The position numbers and the translations under genes were made by a program. This document shows, one piece after another, positions 7,248-15,819 of a stretch of 23,104 nucleotides of DNA (position 1 is the first letter of the stretch; every line of letters begins with the position of its first letter). Origin of the DNA: an uncultured Mucispirillum sp. (GTDB taxonomy: Bacteria; Chrysiogenota; Deferribacteres; Deferribacterales; Mucispirillaceae); NCBI GenBank assembly GCA_947177675.1, contig CAMWVK010000002.1, positions 1-23,104 on the forward strand, written 5' to 3'. The notes beneath the pieces were generated by a model. That model ran no database searches and had not been told where the DNA came from. It saw only the letters and a list, made by a program, of their open reading frames with translations.

Positions 7248-8375
7248 ATGGTAAGCAATTCGTGCAGCTATTTCATCCAGAGGCACAATCTCATCTGCAA
7301 TACCTGCTTCAACAACAGCACGCGGCATACCATAAACAATACATGTTGGCTCATTTTGAGCAATAATTGTTCCCCCAATTTTTTTAAGGTTAGTTAAGCC
7401 TTTACAGCCATCACTTCCCATACCTGTCATAATTACCCCTAAACATTCTTTGCCATATAACTCTGCAATAGAATCTACCATTACATCAACACCAGGAATG
7501 TTAAATACATTACTTGGCTCTGTTGAAAGTTCTGTATAAACAGACGGACCAACTTTTTTAAATTTTAAGTGATATCCGCCTTTTGCAATATATACCACAT
7601 TTGGTTCTAATTTTTCTTTACCTTGAGCTTCTACAACTTCTACTTTAGATAAAGTATTAAGTCTTGAAGCAAGTGACTGAGTAAAGTTTGGCGGCATATG
7701 CTGAGTAACAACAACAGGTACACCTAAATCAGCAGGAAGTAATGGAATTACTCTTTGCAGTGACTGTGGACCGCCAGTTGATGTTCCAAGAGCTACAACT
7801 CTTTTTATACCTGTTTTATTAATAATAACTCTTTTTGAGCCATCAACATTTCCATTTTGTGCACCATGAGCAAATGGTGTGGAAACTTGTGGAGCTTGAG
7901 CAGCAAATGTTCCTGATAATTTGTATGATGGAGTCTGTGTATGAGAAGATGCAGAATGAGTTAAGAGTCTGACTACACCTTTATTTTTTGCAAATTTTCT
8001 AATTTTGTCTTTTAATCCTTTTTCAATATCTGCTCCGCCAAATGATTGAGAATCTTTTGTCATAAAATCAACAGCACCTAAATCTAACGCTTTCAGCGTA
8101 GCATCTGCACCTTCTTTTGTAAGTGAACTTACCATAATTACAGGTGTTGGATTTTTTTTCATAATTAATTCTAATGCTGTGATACCATCCATTGTAGGCA
8201 TCTCTATATCCATAGTAATAACATCTGGGTGAAACTGTTCTGCCATTTCCACCCCTTCCTTACCATTTTTGGCAAGCCCTACTATTTCAATGTCTGATTC
8301 TCCTGAAAGTAAAGATTCCAATGCTTTTCTCATAAAAATAGAATCATCTACAACTAAGACTTTTATTTTATTCAT
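7239..8375 (-). CDS. cheB: Chemotaxis protein-glutamate methylesterase CheB
   Basis: A 378-residue two-domain CheB. The N-terminal receiver (1-125) has D10/D11, phosphoacceptor D56 in ITMDIEMP and K107. A Ser/Gln/Ala-rich linker (about 140-185) joins it to the methylesterase domain (about 190-375). The catalytic triad is visible as Ser199 (ALGTSTGGPQ), His226 (TQHMPPNF) and Asp322 (TGMGSDG). It removes methyl groups from, and deamidates, receptor glutamyl residues during adaptation after phosphorylation by CheA. The ATG overlaps the last codons of fliA by 8 bases; an AAAAGGAGG lies about 13 bases upstream, rather far, so coupling is likely. The partner methyltransferase CheR is not in the window. 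Confidence 0.97.
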   Translation of the reverse strand: MNKIKVLVVDDSIFMRKALESLLSGESDIEIVGLAKNGKEGVEMAEQFHPDVITMDIEMPTMDGITALELIMKKNPTPVIMVSSLTKEGADATLKALDLGAVDFMTKDSQSFGGADIEKGLKDKIRKFAKNKGVVRLLTHSASSHTQTPSYKLSGTFAAQAPQVSTPFAHGAQNGNVDGSKRVIINKTGIKRVVALGTSTGGPQSLQRVIPLLPADLGVPVVVTQHMPPNFTQSLASRLNTLSKVEVVEAQGKEKLEPNVVYIAKGGYHLKFKKVGPSVYTELSTEPSNVFNIPGVDVMVDSIAELYGKECLGVIMTGMGSDGCKGLTNLKKIGGTIIAQNEPTCIVYGMPRAVVEAGIADEIVPLDEIAARIAYHVK

Positions 8376-9081
8376 AAATATCTTTTAGCCTCCTTTTTAA
8401 CTTCTGCATAGCTGATGTATGAATCTGTGATACTCTTGACTCTGTAATGTCTAAAACTTCTGCAACCTCTTTCATAGTAAGTTCTTCATAATAGTAAAGA
8501 GTTACTACCTGACGCTCTTTTTCAGAAAGTTTATCTATTTCCTCTGCCATTCTTTCTGTAAGATTATTTTTCATAACTTCATCTTCTGGAGTTAATCCTG
8601 TGCTTCTTACAAAATCTACAAGGCTTGCTGTTTCGCCATCACCAACAGTCTCATCTAATGATAACATTTTTTCATTTTCTTGTAAACCCATAAGACGATA
8701 AATATCTTCTTCATTGTATTCTGTGTTATCTATTATTTCCTGAACTGTTGGTTTCCGTCCAAGCTTTCCTGATAGTTCATTAACTGCTGCATCAAGAGCT
8801 TTTAATCTTGTTCTAACATTTCTAGGCAGAAAATCAAGGTTGCGTAAAGAATCTAATATAGCACCTTTTATGCGTCTTTCTGCATAAGTGCTGAAACTAA
8901 CATTGCGGCTTTTATCAAACCTGTCCATTGATTCAATTAAACCAATAGAAGCTGCAGAAAAAAGGTCATCAACATCAACACTGTCAGGCAGTGTGCCTTT
9001 AAGTCTGATAGTCCATGACTTTATTTTAGGCAGAAATTCTGCTACAATATTCTGTCTTTCTTCTTCACTAAACTTTTCCAC
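8368..9081 (-). CDS. fliA: Flagellar sigma factor FliA (sigma-28)
   Basis: A 237-residue sigma-70-family factor of the FliA/WhiG group, lacking region 1.1. Region 2 spans about 15-85, with DVDDLFSAASIGLIESMDRFD and the SFSTYAERRIKGAILDSLR segment that melts the -10. Region 3 is about 95-165. Region 4 (about 175-232) holds the helix-turn-helix LTMKEVAEVLDITESRVSQI that reads the -35. It directs late flagellar and chemotaxis genes and is normally held by FlgM, not seen here. The start is GTG (9081-9079), with GGAG six bases upstream. It sits 14 bases after the small membrane-protein gene and overlaps cheB by 8 bases. Confidence 0.96.
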   Translation of the reverse strand: MEKFSEEERQNIVAEFLPKIKSWTIRLKGTLPDSVDVDDLFSAASIGLIESMDRFDKSRNVSFSTYAERRIKGAILDSLRNLDFLPRNVRTRLKALDAAVNELSGKLGRKPTVQEIIDNTEYNEEDIYRLMGLQENEKMLSLDETVGDGETASLVDFVRSTGLTPEDEVMKNNLTERMAEEIDKLSEKERQVVTLYYYEELTMKEVAEVLDITESRVSQIHTSAMQKLKRRLKDIYE

Positions 9082-9095
9082 CTACTGCTCCTGTA

Positions 9096-9302
9096 TTAAA
9101 GGATTTTCCAATAGTTTTTCAGTATTCTTGCAAGACTGTTTGTTAATATCTTTACAACATAGTATATTATAAAAAATAAAACAATATCTCTTGCAAAATA
9201 TGTTACTTTCAAGTCTGGCACCAATAGTATTTTAAATAAAAAAGATGCCATCATAACAATAGATGCTATTAACACAGGATAATATTTAAGAGATGTTATC
9301 AT
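9096..9302 (-). CDS. Small two-helix membrane protein in flagellar operon
   Basis: A 68-residue hydrophobic protein with two likely transmembrane helices (about 9-28 and 38-56), a short loop (VPDLKVTYFARD), and a basic C-terminal tail (LARILKNYWKIL). Its ATG overlaps the flhG stop as ATGA (9299-9302), and AAAGGAG lies seven bases upstream, so translation from the flhG message is well supported. fliA follows 14 bases later. I do not recognise the family. Placement between the FlhF/FlhG number-and-position module and FliA suggests a flagellum-linked membrane role, for example as a polar or regulatory anchor; this is inference. Confidence 0.75.
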   Translation of the reverse strand: MITSLKYYPVLIASIVMMASFLFKILLVPDLKVTYFARDIVLFFIIYYVVKILTNSLARILKNYWKIL

Positions 9303-10144
9303 TTAAATACTCCTTTAAATAAATCATATACATTAGCACTTTTTTGTTTTTCTACAGGTGCTCCAATAAAGCGTCTCGCACAGTCCTGTATATCTTTTGA
9401 AAATGCTGTTTTTGGGTCTAATACACTTACAGGTTTTTGTGCCCTGATAGCTTTACGAACATTCTTATCATCACGAAGATGACCTAAAAGGCGTAAATCC
9501 ATATTTAAAAATTTAGATGCAACATTTTTAAGGCTTGCAAAAACATTGTCTGAATTTTGTATGTCATCCACCCTGTTAAAAACAACATTAACAAGTTTAA
9601 TGTCATAAGTCTGCTTAATAACTTTCATAAAAGCATAAGCATCTGTTATAGCTGTAGGCTCTGGCTGAGTTACAACAATTATTGTATCTGAAATTGAGCT
9701 GAATCTGACAACAGAATCAGAAATACCTGCTCCAGTATCAAATATTATAAAATCATATCTGTCATCAAGAGTAATGAAAATATTAAATATTTTATCAAAA
9801 TCTTCATCAGATAAATGGGCAAGTTCCATAAAGCCGCTTGATGCTGGGAAAACATCAAACCCATAAATATCTTTTTTCAATATATCATCAATAGTTGCTC
9901 TGCCTTCTAAATATTTTTTTATTGTAGCAGTCACAGATAAAGACAACATAATATCCACATTAGCAAGACCTAAGTCTGCATCAAATACAAGAACTTTCTT
10001 GCCAAGATTTGCCAGCTGACATGCAAAGTTAACCGTAAAGTTGGTTTTACCAACACCACCTTTTCCACTGGATACAGAAACATAATGGCTGTTCCTGTTA
10101 GCTTCCCATGCTCTTCTTCTTAAAGTAAATGCCTGATCTGTCAT
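9299..10144 (-). CDS. flhG: Flagellar number regulator FlhG (MinD-like ATPase)
   Basis: A 281-residue ParA/MinD-family ATPase that limits flagellar number together with FlhF. The deviant Walker A is SSGKGGVGKT (25-34), followed by VLVFDADLGLANVD (51-64) and the switch region FIIFDTGAGISD (132-143). I chose the ATG at 10144 over one four codons upstream. It forms an ATGA overlap with the flhF stop, has GGAG six bases upstream, and gives an N-terminus MTDQAFTLRR that carries the DQAxxLR motif known in FlhG/YlxH to stimulate the FlhF GTPase. The C-terminus ends in a probable amphipathic helix (VYDLFKGVFK) that could be the MinD-like membrane-targeting sequence. The small membrane-protein gene begins within its stop codon. 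Confidence 0.96.
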   Translation of the reverse strand: MTDQAFTLRRRAWEANRNSHYVSVSSGKGGVGKTNFTVNFACQLANLGKKVLVFDADLGLANVDIMLSLSVTATIKKYLEGRATIDDILKKDIYGFDVFPASSGFMELAHLSDEDFDKIFNIFITLDDRYDFIIFDTGAGISDSVVRFSSISDTIIVVTQPEPTAITDAYAFMKVIKQTYDIKLVNVVFNRVDDIQNSDNVFASLKNVASKFLNMDLRLLGHLRDDKNVRKAIRAQKPVSVLDPKTAFSKDIQDCARRFIGAPVEKQKSANVYDLFKGVFK

Positions 10145-11736
10145 TTGTCGCTCCATAAAGTAGGTATTTCCTGTAACATTCTCTTAGCAATTTTCCTGCC
10201 ATCTGGTATTTCCATATCATCAGGCACATTCTGCCCTGTTGTTACAAGCAGTAACGGCAGTTTTTTCTTTACAGGAATATTTATAAGCGGTCCAAAATAT
10301 TTCGTTTCGTCCAGCTTCGTAAAAATAAGATAATCCGGCTCTAATATCTCATATCTTTCAAATGTATCACAAAGCTCTATATGGTTTGATGCCATAGAAA
10401 GCACTAATGCTGTAGTTATACGAGAATCAATTTTAAAGAAATCTCTGATACCTGCTATCTGACTTGTATCAAACTGCCCCCGCCCCATAGAATCTATTAA
10501 TACACAGTCATATTTATCTTTTACTTTTGTAACAACTCTTAAAAGTTCTTCCGGACTTGTAGCAACATAAAGGGGCAGATTTACTATTTCTGCATAAGTT
10601 TTTAACTGCTCAACAGCACCTATTCTAAAATTATCAACAGTAATAAGGCATACTTTTTTGCTGTATTTTAATGTCATAGTTGCTGCAATTTTTGCAATAG
10701 TAGTGGTTTTACCGACACCTGTAGGTCCTGCAAGAGCTACTATTTTATTTACCATAATATCATAATAGCTTTTCTCAACAGGTATAAGTTCTGCAAGCTT
10801 ATCTACTGCTATGTTTTTTATCTGGGCAGGTGTTGCTTCCTTGCCCTCTATTCTTGATTCAATATCTTTTAACAGCCTGTAAGATATTATATCATCTACA
10901 CCATTTTTAAGAAACAGTGCATGGTAATCTTTTAATTTTGCAGGTAAATCTATAACTATATTATCGGATATATTGCTCTGCATATTAGAAAGCTGCTTTT
11001 TTATATCACCTATATCTTCAAGCAAATTAGTAAACTTATCAAGACCTACTGCCTTAATTACTGCAGCCATTCTTTCTGCATTTAATTCTGCCTGAGTTTT
11101 CGCCTGCTCCTGCTGTTTTTTAACATCTTGCTCATCGTCTTCATATTTATGGCGTTTTGCTTGTTTTTTAGGTGATGGCTCTCTATAATCTTCTTCTTTA
11201 TCAAGAGAGGGCATATAAGCTGCAGGTATTTCATCATCTTCTATAATCTGCCTTTTTCTAACAGGCGGAGCATAAAATAATTCATCATCTGTAATACCTG
11301 CTTCTGCCATCGCATCTGCTAAATAATCATCATTCATATCATAAGTATTTTTATACTTCTGATGTGCATAAGGACCATAAGACGCATTTGATGCTGCTGA
11401 CTGTTTTCTCACAGGCTGCATTGCAGGCTGTTGAGTTTCTTTATATACTGGGCGTTTAACTGCATTCTTTTTAATTGTTTTAGTAGTGTATGCAGATGGA
11501 TAATTATCATAACCATAACCACTGCTGCTCTGTGCTGGCTGTTTCTGCTTGTTAAGGGGTATGCCATCATACTCTACTGCTGCAGTAACCTCTAAAACAG
11601 GGCGGGCAAAAAGTCCAAAATTATTACTTTTCATTACCTTGCGTGTAGACAAAATTACAGCATCAGGACCTAAATCCTCTTTTATCATACGCAGTGCTTC
11701 TTTCATATCTGATACTTCATATTTTTTTATCTTCAT
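10141..11736 (-). CDS. flhF: Flagellar positioning SRP-like GTPase FlhF
   Basis: A 531-residue FlhF, longer than many homologues because of an extended N-terminal region. The B domain starts MKIKKYEVSDMKEAL with LGPDAVILSTRKV. Residues about 60-220 are low-complexity, Gln/Lys/Tyr/Asp-rich and probably disordered. The N domain follows, then the SRP-type GTPase: P-loop GPTGVGKT (337-344), VDNFRIGAVEQL (367-378), G3 written DSMGRG (415-420) instead of the common DTAGR, and G4 TKLDET (473-478). FlhF recruits early flagellar parts to the cell pole and is stimulated by FlhG. ATG 11736 has AAGGAG about 12 bases upstream, slightly far. It is the first gene of the operon; the commonly adjacent flhA is absent. 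Confidence 0.97.
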   Translation of the reverse strand: MKIKKYEVSDMKEALRMIKEDLGPDAVILSTRKVMKSNNFGLFARPVLEVTAAVEYDGIPLNKQKQPAQSSSGYGYDNYPSAYTTKTIKKNAVKRPVYKETQQPAMQPVRKQSAASNASYGPYAHQKYKNTYDMNDDYLADAMAEAGITDDELFYAPPVRKRQIIEDDEIPAAYMPSLDKEEDYREPSPKKQAKRHKYEDDEQDVKKQQEQAKTQAELNAERMAAVIKAVGLDKFTNLLEDIGDIKKQLSNMQSNISDNIVIDLPAKLKDYHALFLKNGVDDIISYRLLKDIESRIEGKEATPAQIKNIAVDKLAELIPVEKSYYDIMVNKIVALAGPTGVGKTTTIAKIAATMTLKYSKKVCLITVDNFRIGAVEQLKTYAEIVNLPLYVATSPEELLRVVTKVKDKYDCVLIDSMGRGQFDTSQIAGIRDFFKIDSRITTALVLSMASNHIELCDTFERYEILEPDYLIFTKLDETKYFGPLINIPVKKKLPLLLVTTGQNVPDDMEIPDGRKIAKRMLQEIPTLWSDK

Positions 11737-11796
11737 ATAAAGATAAAGCTCCTTTTTAGGATGCTGCCGCCCCTTTTATACAATACTTCAATGTAT

Positions 11797-11825
11797 AGTA
11801 TAGATTAATATATTAAGAAATGCAA
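11797..11825 (-). promoter_or_regulatory. Sigma-70-type promoter of flhF operon
   Basis: Minus-strand TTGCAT (11825-11820) and TATACT (11802-11797) with an ideal 17-base spacer, about 60 bases upstream of the flhF ATG. Both hexamers match the consensus at four or five positions. An imperfect dyad (AGAAAT...ATTTCT, 11831-11854) lies just upstream and might be an operator. No sigma-54-like element is seen, so early motility genes may be under the housekeeping sigma factor. Confidence 0.6.
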
Positions 11826-11915
11826 CAATTAGAAATGATTTTTATAAAATTTCTTTTCTGTAAAACACTTGCACTTTTATAAAAAGCATATAAAAATTTA
11901 TGGTTTATTTAAAAA

Positions 11916-12815
11916 TTAGTCTTTTTGTATAACTATTTTGGATTTTTTAAGCTGTATTATACCATCAGCAGAATATATTATAAGTCCTGCCCATATTAAG
12001 ATAAATGTAATAAGCATATTTGTGCTGAAATATTCATGATATACAAATACTCCTATTAAAAATGCTATCGTTGGTGTAATATACTGCAAAACACCAAGAG
12101 TGCTTAAATGCAGCAATTTAGCACTGTATGAAAAACCAAGCAGTGGAAGTGTTGTGACGACTCCGCCGCATACAAGCAGAAACGAAATAAATGAATCTCC
12201 CCTTAAAACTGCACTTTCCCCTGTTGAAATAAGATATAATACATATATTACAGAAGGCACTGATATAATTAATGTTTCTACAAAAAGCCCTGTAACAGCA
12301 CTTGCAGGTACAAGCTTTTTAATAATGCCGTATGTGCAGAAAGTAACAGCAAAAAATAACGCAATATATGGCACTTGACCATATATGATAATCATATAAA
12401 TAACACCTGAAAATGCTAAAAGAACAGATAATTTTTGATACTTGTTTAATGATACTTTAAATATAATGGCTGATGCTGCCACATTTAAAAGTGGTGTAAT
12501 ATAGTTACCCATACTGCTTTCTAATATTTTATCATGAGCTACTGCCCATATAAAAAGCCCCCAGTTGCCTGCAATTAATATACTTGATAATATCAGTGGC
12601 AGTATATTTTTAGGTTTTTTTAAAATGCGTATTACTTCTCCTGCCTTTTTAGTAATAAGTACAAAAACTGCAGTTAAAACTAAACTCCAAACAGCACGGT
12701 GAGCTACAACTTCTAAAGGATTAACACTTGAAAGCTGGTGCCAGTATATAACTAATGCACCCCATATTAAAAATGAAAAAAAAGCAATAATAAATGCAAA
12801 TGTTTTCTTATCCAT
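11916..12815 (-). CDS. rarD: EamA-family permease, RarD type
   Basis: A 299-residue integral inner-membrane protein with about ten hydrophobic helices, the usual size of the EamA/DMT superfamily. The RarD subgroup is recognisable from the first helix (FLIWGALVIYWHQLSSV), VVAHRAVWSLV, the NWGLFIWAV segment, SMGNYITPLLNV, and the late LGVLQYITPTIAFLIGVFVYHE. These transporters export or exchange small metabolites; the substrate of RarD proteins is not firmly known and cannot be read from the sequence. It has its own likely promoter upstream and no visible relation to the motility genes that follow. No clear terminator separates it from flhF. The C-terminus is a short Lys-rich cytoplasmic tail. 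Confidence 0.92.
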   Translation of the reverse strand: MDKKTFAFIIAFFSFLIWGALVIYWHQLSSVNPLEVVAHRAVWSLVLTAVFVLITKKAGEVIRILKKPKNILPLILSSILIAGNWGLFIWAVAHDKILESSMGNYITPLLNVAASAIIFKVSLNKYQKLSVLLAFSGVIYMIIIYGQVPYIALFFAVTFCTYGIIKKLVPASAVTGLFVETLIISVPSVIYVLYLISTGESAVLRGDSFISFLLVCGGVVTTLPLLGFSYSAKLLHLSTLGVLQYITPTIAFLIGVFVYHEYFSTNMLITFILIWAGLIIYSADGIIQLKKSKIVIQKD

Positions 12816-12862
12816 AAAAACAAAAAACCTGTTTAAAACTTAATAATATCAGCTTTTGAATA

Positions 12863-12891
12863 TTATTATAACTTTTTATTGTATTTAGCAA
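12863..12891 (-). promoter_or_regulatory. Putative promoter of rarD
   Basis: Minus-strand TTGCTA (12891-12886) and TAATAA (12868-12863) are 17 bases apart, about 50 bases upstream of the rarD ATG. An overlapping TATAAT (12870-12865) matches better but leaves only 15 bases. The region is AT-rich, so chance matches are common. Confidence 0.35.
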
Positions 12892-13192
12892 GTATTTTAT
12901 TTTCACCCTTTTTAAAACATAACAGCTGTAATGACTTGATATTGTTTATAAAAAGTATTTTTCAGCGACACAGGTTAAAAAATGTTATAATAAATTTTTG
13001 AGTAAGTTTAGGAATAAGTATGGTATTGTGTTTAATAAACTTTCTTTCTTCTTTTATTACCCATCACTGCATTTTTTTAATAATTAAATTATGAAATTTT
13101 ATTAATACAGTATTCTTACTGTATATAAATATATTATACATTATTACAACTTTTTCTGTAAGCAGGCAATGAAGTGAACTTAATAATATAAA
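12892..13192. other. AT-rich intergenic gap between MCP gene and rarD
   Basis: No reading frame with a ribosome-binding site or recognisable protein was found here on either strand. The one structured element is the short palindrome at 13105-13124, listed separately. The gap lies between the terminator of the receptor gene and the rarD promoter and may simply be spacer. Confidence 0.5.
13105..13124. repeat. Palindrome ATACAGTA-TTCT-TACTGTAT
   Basis: A perfect 8-base inverted repeat around a 4-base loop, flanked by A/T. It could be an operator or a weak hairpin; no long T-run follows on either strand, so a terminator role is less likely. Confidence 0.5.
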
Positions 13193-13222
13193 GCTCCATT
13201 ATATAATGTAAAATAATGGAGC
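13193..13222 (-). terminator. Hairpin terminator of the MCP gene
   Basis: GCTCCATTAT (13193-13202) and ATAATGGAGC (13213-13222) form a perfect 10-base stem with a 10-base loop, starting 14 bases after the receptor-gene stop. On the minus strand it is followed by a moderately T-rich tail (TTTATATTATT), consistent with rho-independent termination. Confidence 0.7.
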
Positions 13223-13236
13223 ATATATTTTAATAA

Positions 13237-15285
13237 CTAATTGTTGAGTTTAAATACAGATAAAGCATTTTTTAATTCTGTAACATGGTTTTCTATTTCA
13301 TCAGCATAGGAATGCATACTTGTCATCTGCTGTCCAATTTCTGCAATAGCTCCATTAATTTCACCAAGCCCTTCTATCATATCTTTTGATTTACCATCAA
13401 TATTATCAGAGCTTTCCATAGAAGATTCTGCCACTTTTGCTACTTCCTGCATACTTCCAGCCATCTCAACTGCACTTCTGCGAACAATATCAGCGGTATC
13501 AACCATTTTATATATTTCCTTTGAATTTGCAGTAATAGTTTTACTGGCATTGACAATACCCTGTAAAACTGTGTTAATAATGTTATTAATTTCACCTAAT
13601 GATGACTGAGTTTTTTCAGCCAGTTTTCTAACCTCATCAGCAACTACTGCAAACCCTCTGCCATGTTCCCCTGCTCTTGCTGCTTCAATGGCTGCATTAA
13701 GTGCCAAAAGATTTGTTTGGTCTGCAATTTCATCAATAACTGTTAAAACAGTTTTAATATTCTCTGCTTCCCTTACAAGTTCATTAATGTTATTTGCTAT
13801 TTCATTTTCCACCTTGCTTTCAGTTTCAACTTCCTGACTTAATGTATCAATAAGTTTCTGCATATTTGTCAATTCGTTTTGAGTTGCCAGCATTAAATCC
13901 ATAGTTCGTTTTGATTCTTCAATATTATCTTCTGATATTCTGCCAATATCCATACCTATATCAATATTACTGTGAGCAAGCTGTTCGCTGTTTGCAAGAG
14001 TGTTTGTAACTGCATTTGATGCTTCCACAAGTTTTGTGGCAATATTCATATTAGCTTCACTTTGGTCTTGCAGTGAAAGAAATATTTGTTTAATGAAAAT
14101 GATAAAATCATTAATGGAAGCAGCAATATGACCAATTTCATCTTTTGAAGACAATGATAATTCTTCTGATAAATTCTTATGTTCAGCAACATTTGTAAGA
14201 TATTTTTTAATTCTGTCTATTCTAATAATAAAATCAGATGCTATTATAAGTGCAAAAATAATATTAAATATTAAACCGAATATAAAAAACACTACCAAAT
14301 ATATTAATTTAAGATTACCTTTATGAACATTAACATACAATACTTCATTTACAAGTTCACCAATAATTTCTTCAACCAAATACATATTATCAATATGCTC
14401 TGTTATATCTGAAAACCATTGTGAAGCTTCAACAGAAAAATCTAAACTTTTTGCATTAGCAATAATATCTTCTTCGTATTCTTTAATTAAAGCTCCTGTT
14501 TCCTCAACAGTTAAATGATAATTGTCAATAATTTCTTGGGATTTTGAGTAATTATGGGGCAGTAATTGAAAAAAGTAGTTCATATATACATCTCTTTTAG
14601 CAATAGTTGCCGCAAATTTTGAATACTGCACTTCAGAAAAAGAGCTAGACCTTAATATAATGTTTCCATTTGCTCTTTCCTGTCCAGTATATTCTTTTGC
14701 ATACATAAAATTTAAATATGCTATTAAAACTTTTGTAATATCGTTATCAGGGCTTATTTTTGAGGCAATTACTACAGATTGAAGTAAGTCGCCAATTAAA
14801 TTAGTATAAAAACTTACTACCTCAGGACCACTTACTGAAAAATTATTTATTTTATTACTAAATTCGTTTATTGTTCTCAGCTTGTCACTTATTTTATTTA
14901 TCTGGTCTACATATATTTTATCATATTGTTCCATATCCATAGTGCTTACAAATTCATAATATTCCTGTATAGCTAAATCAGATGCTTCTCTTTGTTCATC
15001 CAGCAATGCTTTTGTATCATCAAGTTTATCAGTCATATATCCTGCACTCATACCTCGTTCTGTTTGCAGATTGTGTGCAACAAGCGATACTTTATTGGAA
15101 ATATTGATAATACTTGTCATACTTTTATTGAAAACTAAATAATCGTATGTATCATAAAATACCAGAGAAAAAAAGGCAATGATGCCGACTGCTGGAAAAA
15201 AGACAAGCAACACTATCTTAACTTTTATACTGATACTGCGAACAATTGCAAATAACCACCCAAATAATAAATTCAGCAACTTCAT
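13237..15285 (-). CDS. Methyl-accepting chemotaxis protein with NIT sensor domain
   Basis: A 682-residue transmembrane chemoreceptor. TM1 is about 22-46. The periplasmic region (about 50-320) is helical and matches the NIT (nitrate- and nitrite-sensing) family: [12 protein letters not shown] (about 73-84) and [12 protein letters not shown] (about 197-208) are its two signature stretches. TM2 (about 326-350) is followed by HAMP (about 351-405) and a signalling domain (about 450-680) with the hairpin tip [20 protein letters not shown] and [15 protein letters not shown]. It should control CheA through a CheW, and be demethylated by the CheB encoded nearby. There is no C-terminal CheR-docking pentapeptide. 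I chose ATG 15285: GGAGG lies seven bases upstream, whereas a GTG one codon earlier would be too close. It stands alone, with a terminator after it and a long gap before it. The ligand is inferred from family only. Confidence 0.93.
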   Translation of the reverse strand: MKLLNLLFGWLFAIVRSISIKVKIVLLVFFPAVGIIAFFSLVFYDTYDYLVFNKSMTSIINISNKVSLVAHNLQTERGMSAGYMTDKLDDTKALLDEQREASDLAIQEYYEFVSTMDMEQYDKIYVDQINKISDKLRTINEFSNKINNFSVSGPEVVSFYTNLIGDLLQSVVIASKISPDNDITKVLIAYLNFMYAKEYTGQERANGNIILRSSSFSEVQYSKFAATIAKRDVYMNYFFQLLPHNYSKSQEIIDNYHLTVEETGALIKEYEEDIIANAKSLDFSVEASQWFSDITEHIDNMYLVEEIIGELVNEVLYVNVHKGNLKLIYLVVFFIFGLIFNIIFALIIASDFIIRIDRIKKYLTNVAEHKNLSEELSLSSKDEIGHIAASINDFIIFIKQIFLSLQDQSEANMNIATKLVEASNAVTNTLANSEQLAHSNIDIGMDIGRISEDNIEESKRTMDLMLATQNELTNMQKLIDTLSQEVETESKVENEIANNINELVREAENIKTVLTVIDEIADQTNLLALNAAIEAARAGEHGRGFAVVADEVRKLAEKTQSSLGEINNIINTVLQGIVNASKTITANSKEIYKMVDTADIVRRSAVEMAGSMQEVAKVAESSMESSDNIDGKSKDMIEGLGEINGAIAEIGQQMTSMHSYADEIENHVTELKNALSVFKLNN

Positions 15286-15707
15286 CACTATACCTCCAAT
15301 AAAATAACTCTATACTATATATCTATAACATAATTATAAAATTGTCTACCTTTTTTTATGATAAGCATTAGTGGAACTTTTTTATAAGTATATGCTGCAT
15401 AGGGCATCTCTTTAAAAATAACTTGTGAAAGAAAATATAAACAATACTACTCAAAAAATAGTGACAGCTATATATATTTTTATCACACTGTATTAAATCT
15501 GTGTCTCAAAAATTACACTTCATCATTACAAGTTGATACATGAATAATCTTGTTTATACTTTTTTGATTTTACACATAAAAGAAAGTTATTTACTGCTTA
15601 ATAAAAGAAGCCTTATTTAATAAATTTGTATAAAATAAATCACTAATTGCAGGCAATAATAAATGACCATTGAAGCTCATAAAATACTGCTATCTGCACA
15701 AAAAAAA
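15286..15707. other. AT-rich intergenic gap upstream of MCP gene
   Basis: No convincing gene on either strand. A 29-codon minus-strand frame (15680-15591) lacks a ribosome-binding site and was rejected. The receptor promoter should lie in the first 100 bases: TAGACA (minus strand, near 15341-15336) followed by TATAGA-like hexamers is the best candidate, but spacing and matches are poor. No FliA-type consensus was seen, although receptor genes often use one. Confidence 0.4.
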
Positions 15708-15737
15708 TAAACCAAACTTATACAAAAGTTTGGTTTA
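15708..15737 (-). terminator. Rho-independent terminator of gatCAB
   Basis: A perfect 12-base stem (15708-15719 with 15726-15737, core AAACCAAACTT / AAGTTTGGTTT) around a 6-base loop. On the minus strand it is followed by TTATTTTTTTT, a classic U-tract. It begins about 80 bases after the gatB stop and closes the operon. Confidence 0.92.
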
Positions 15738-15819
15738 ATATATTAACAAAAACTTTATTGAATTTACACTGTTGAAGAAAAATGATTTTATAAGGTTTGG
15801 TATATTTGCTAATACAGTT

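Noticed and set aside
15286..15420. FliA-type (sigma-28) promoter for the MCP gene
   Set aside because: No TAAA-N15-GCCGATAA-like sequence found; only poor sigma-70-like hexamers.
15591..15680. 29-codon minus-strand ORF in the gap upstream of the MCP gene
   Set aside because: No ribosome-binding site, no recognisable domain, and short enough to be chance.
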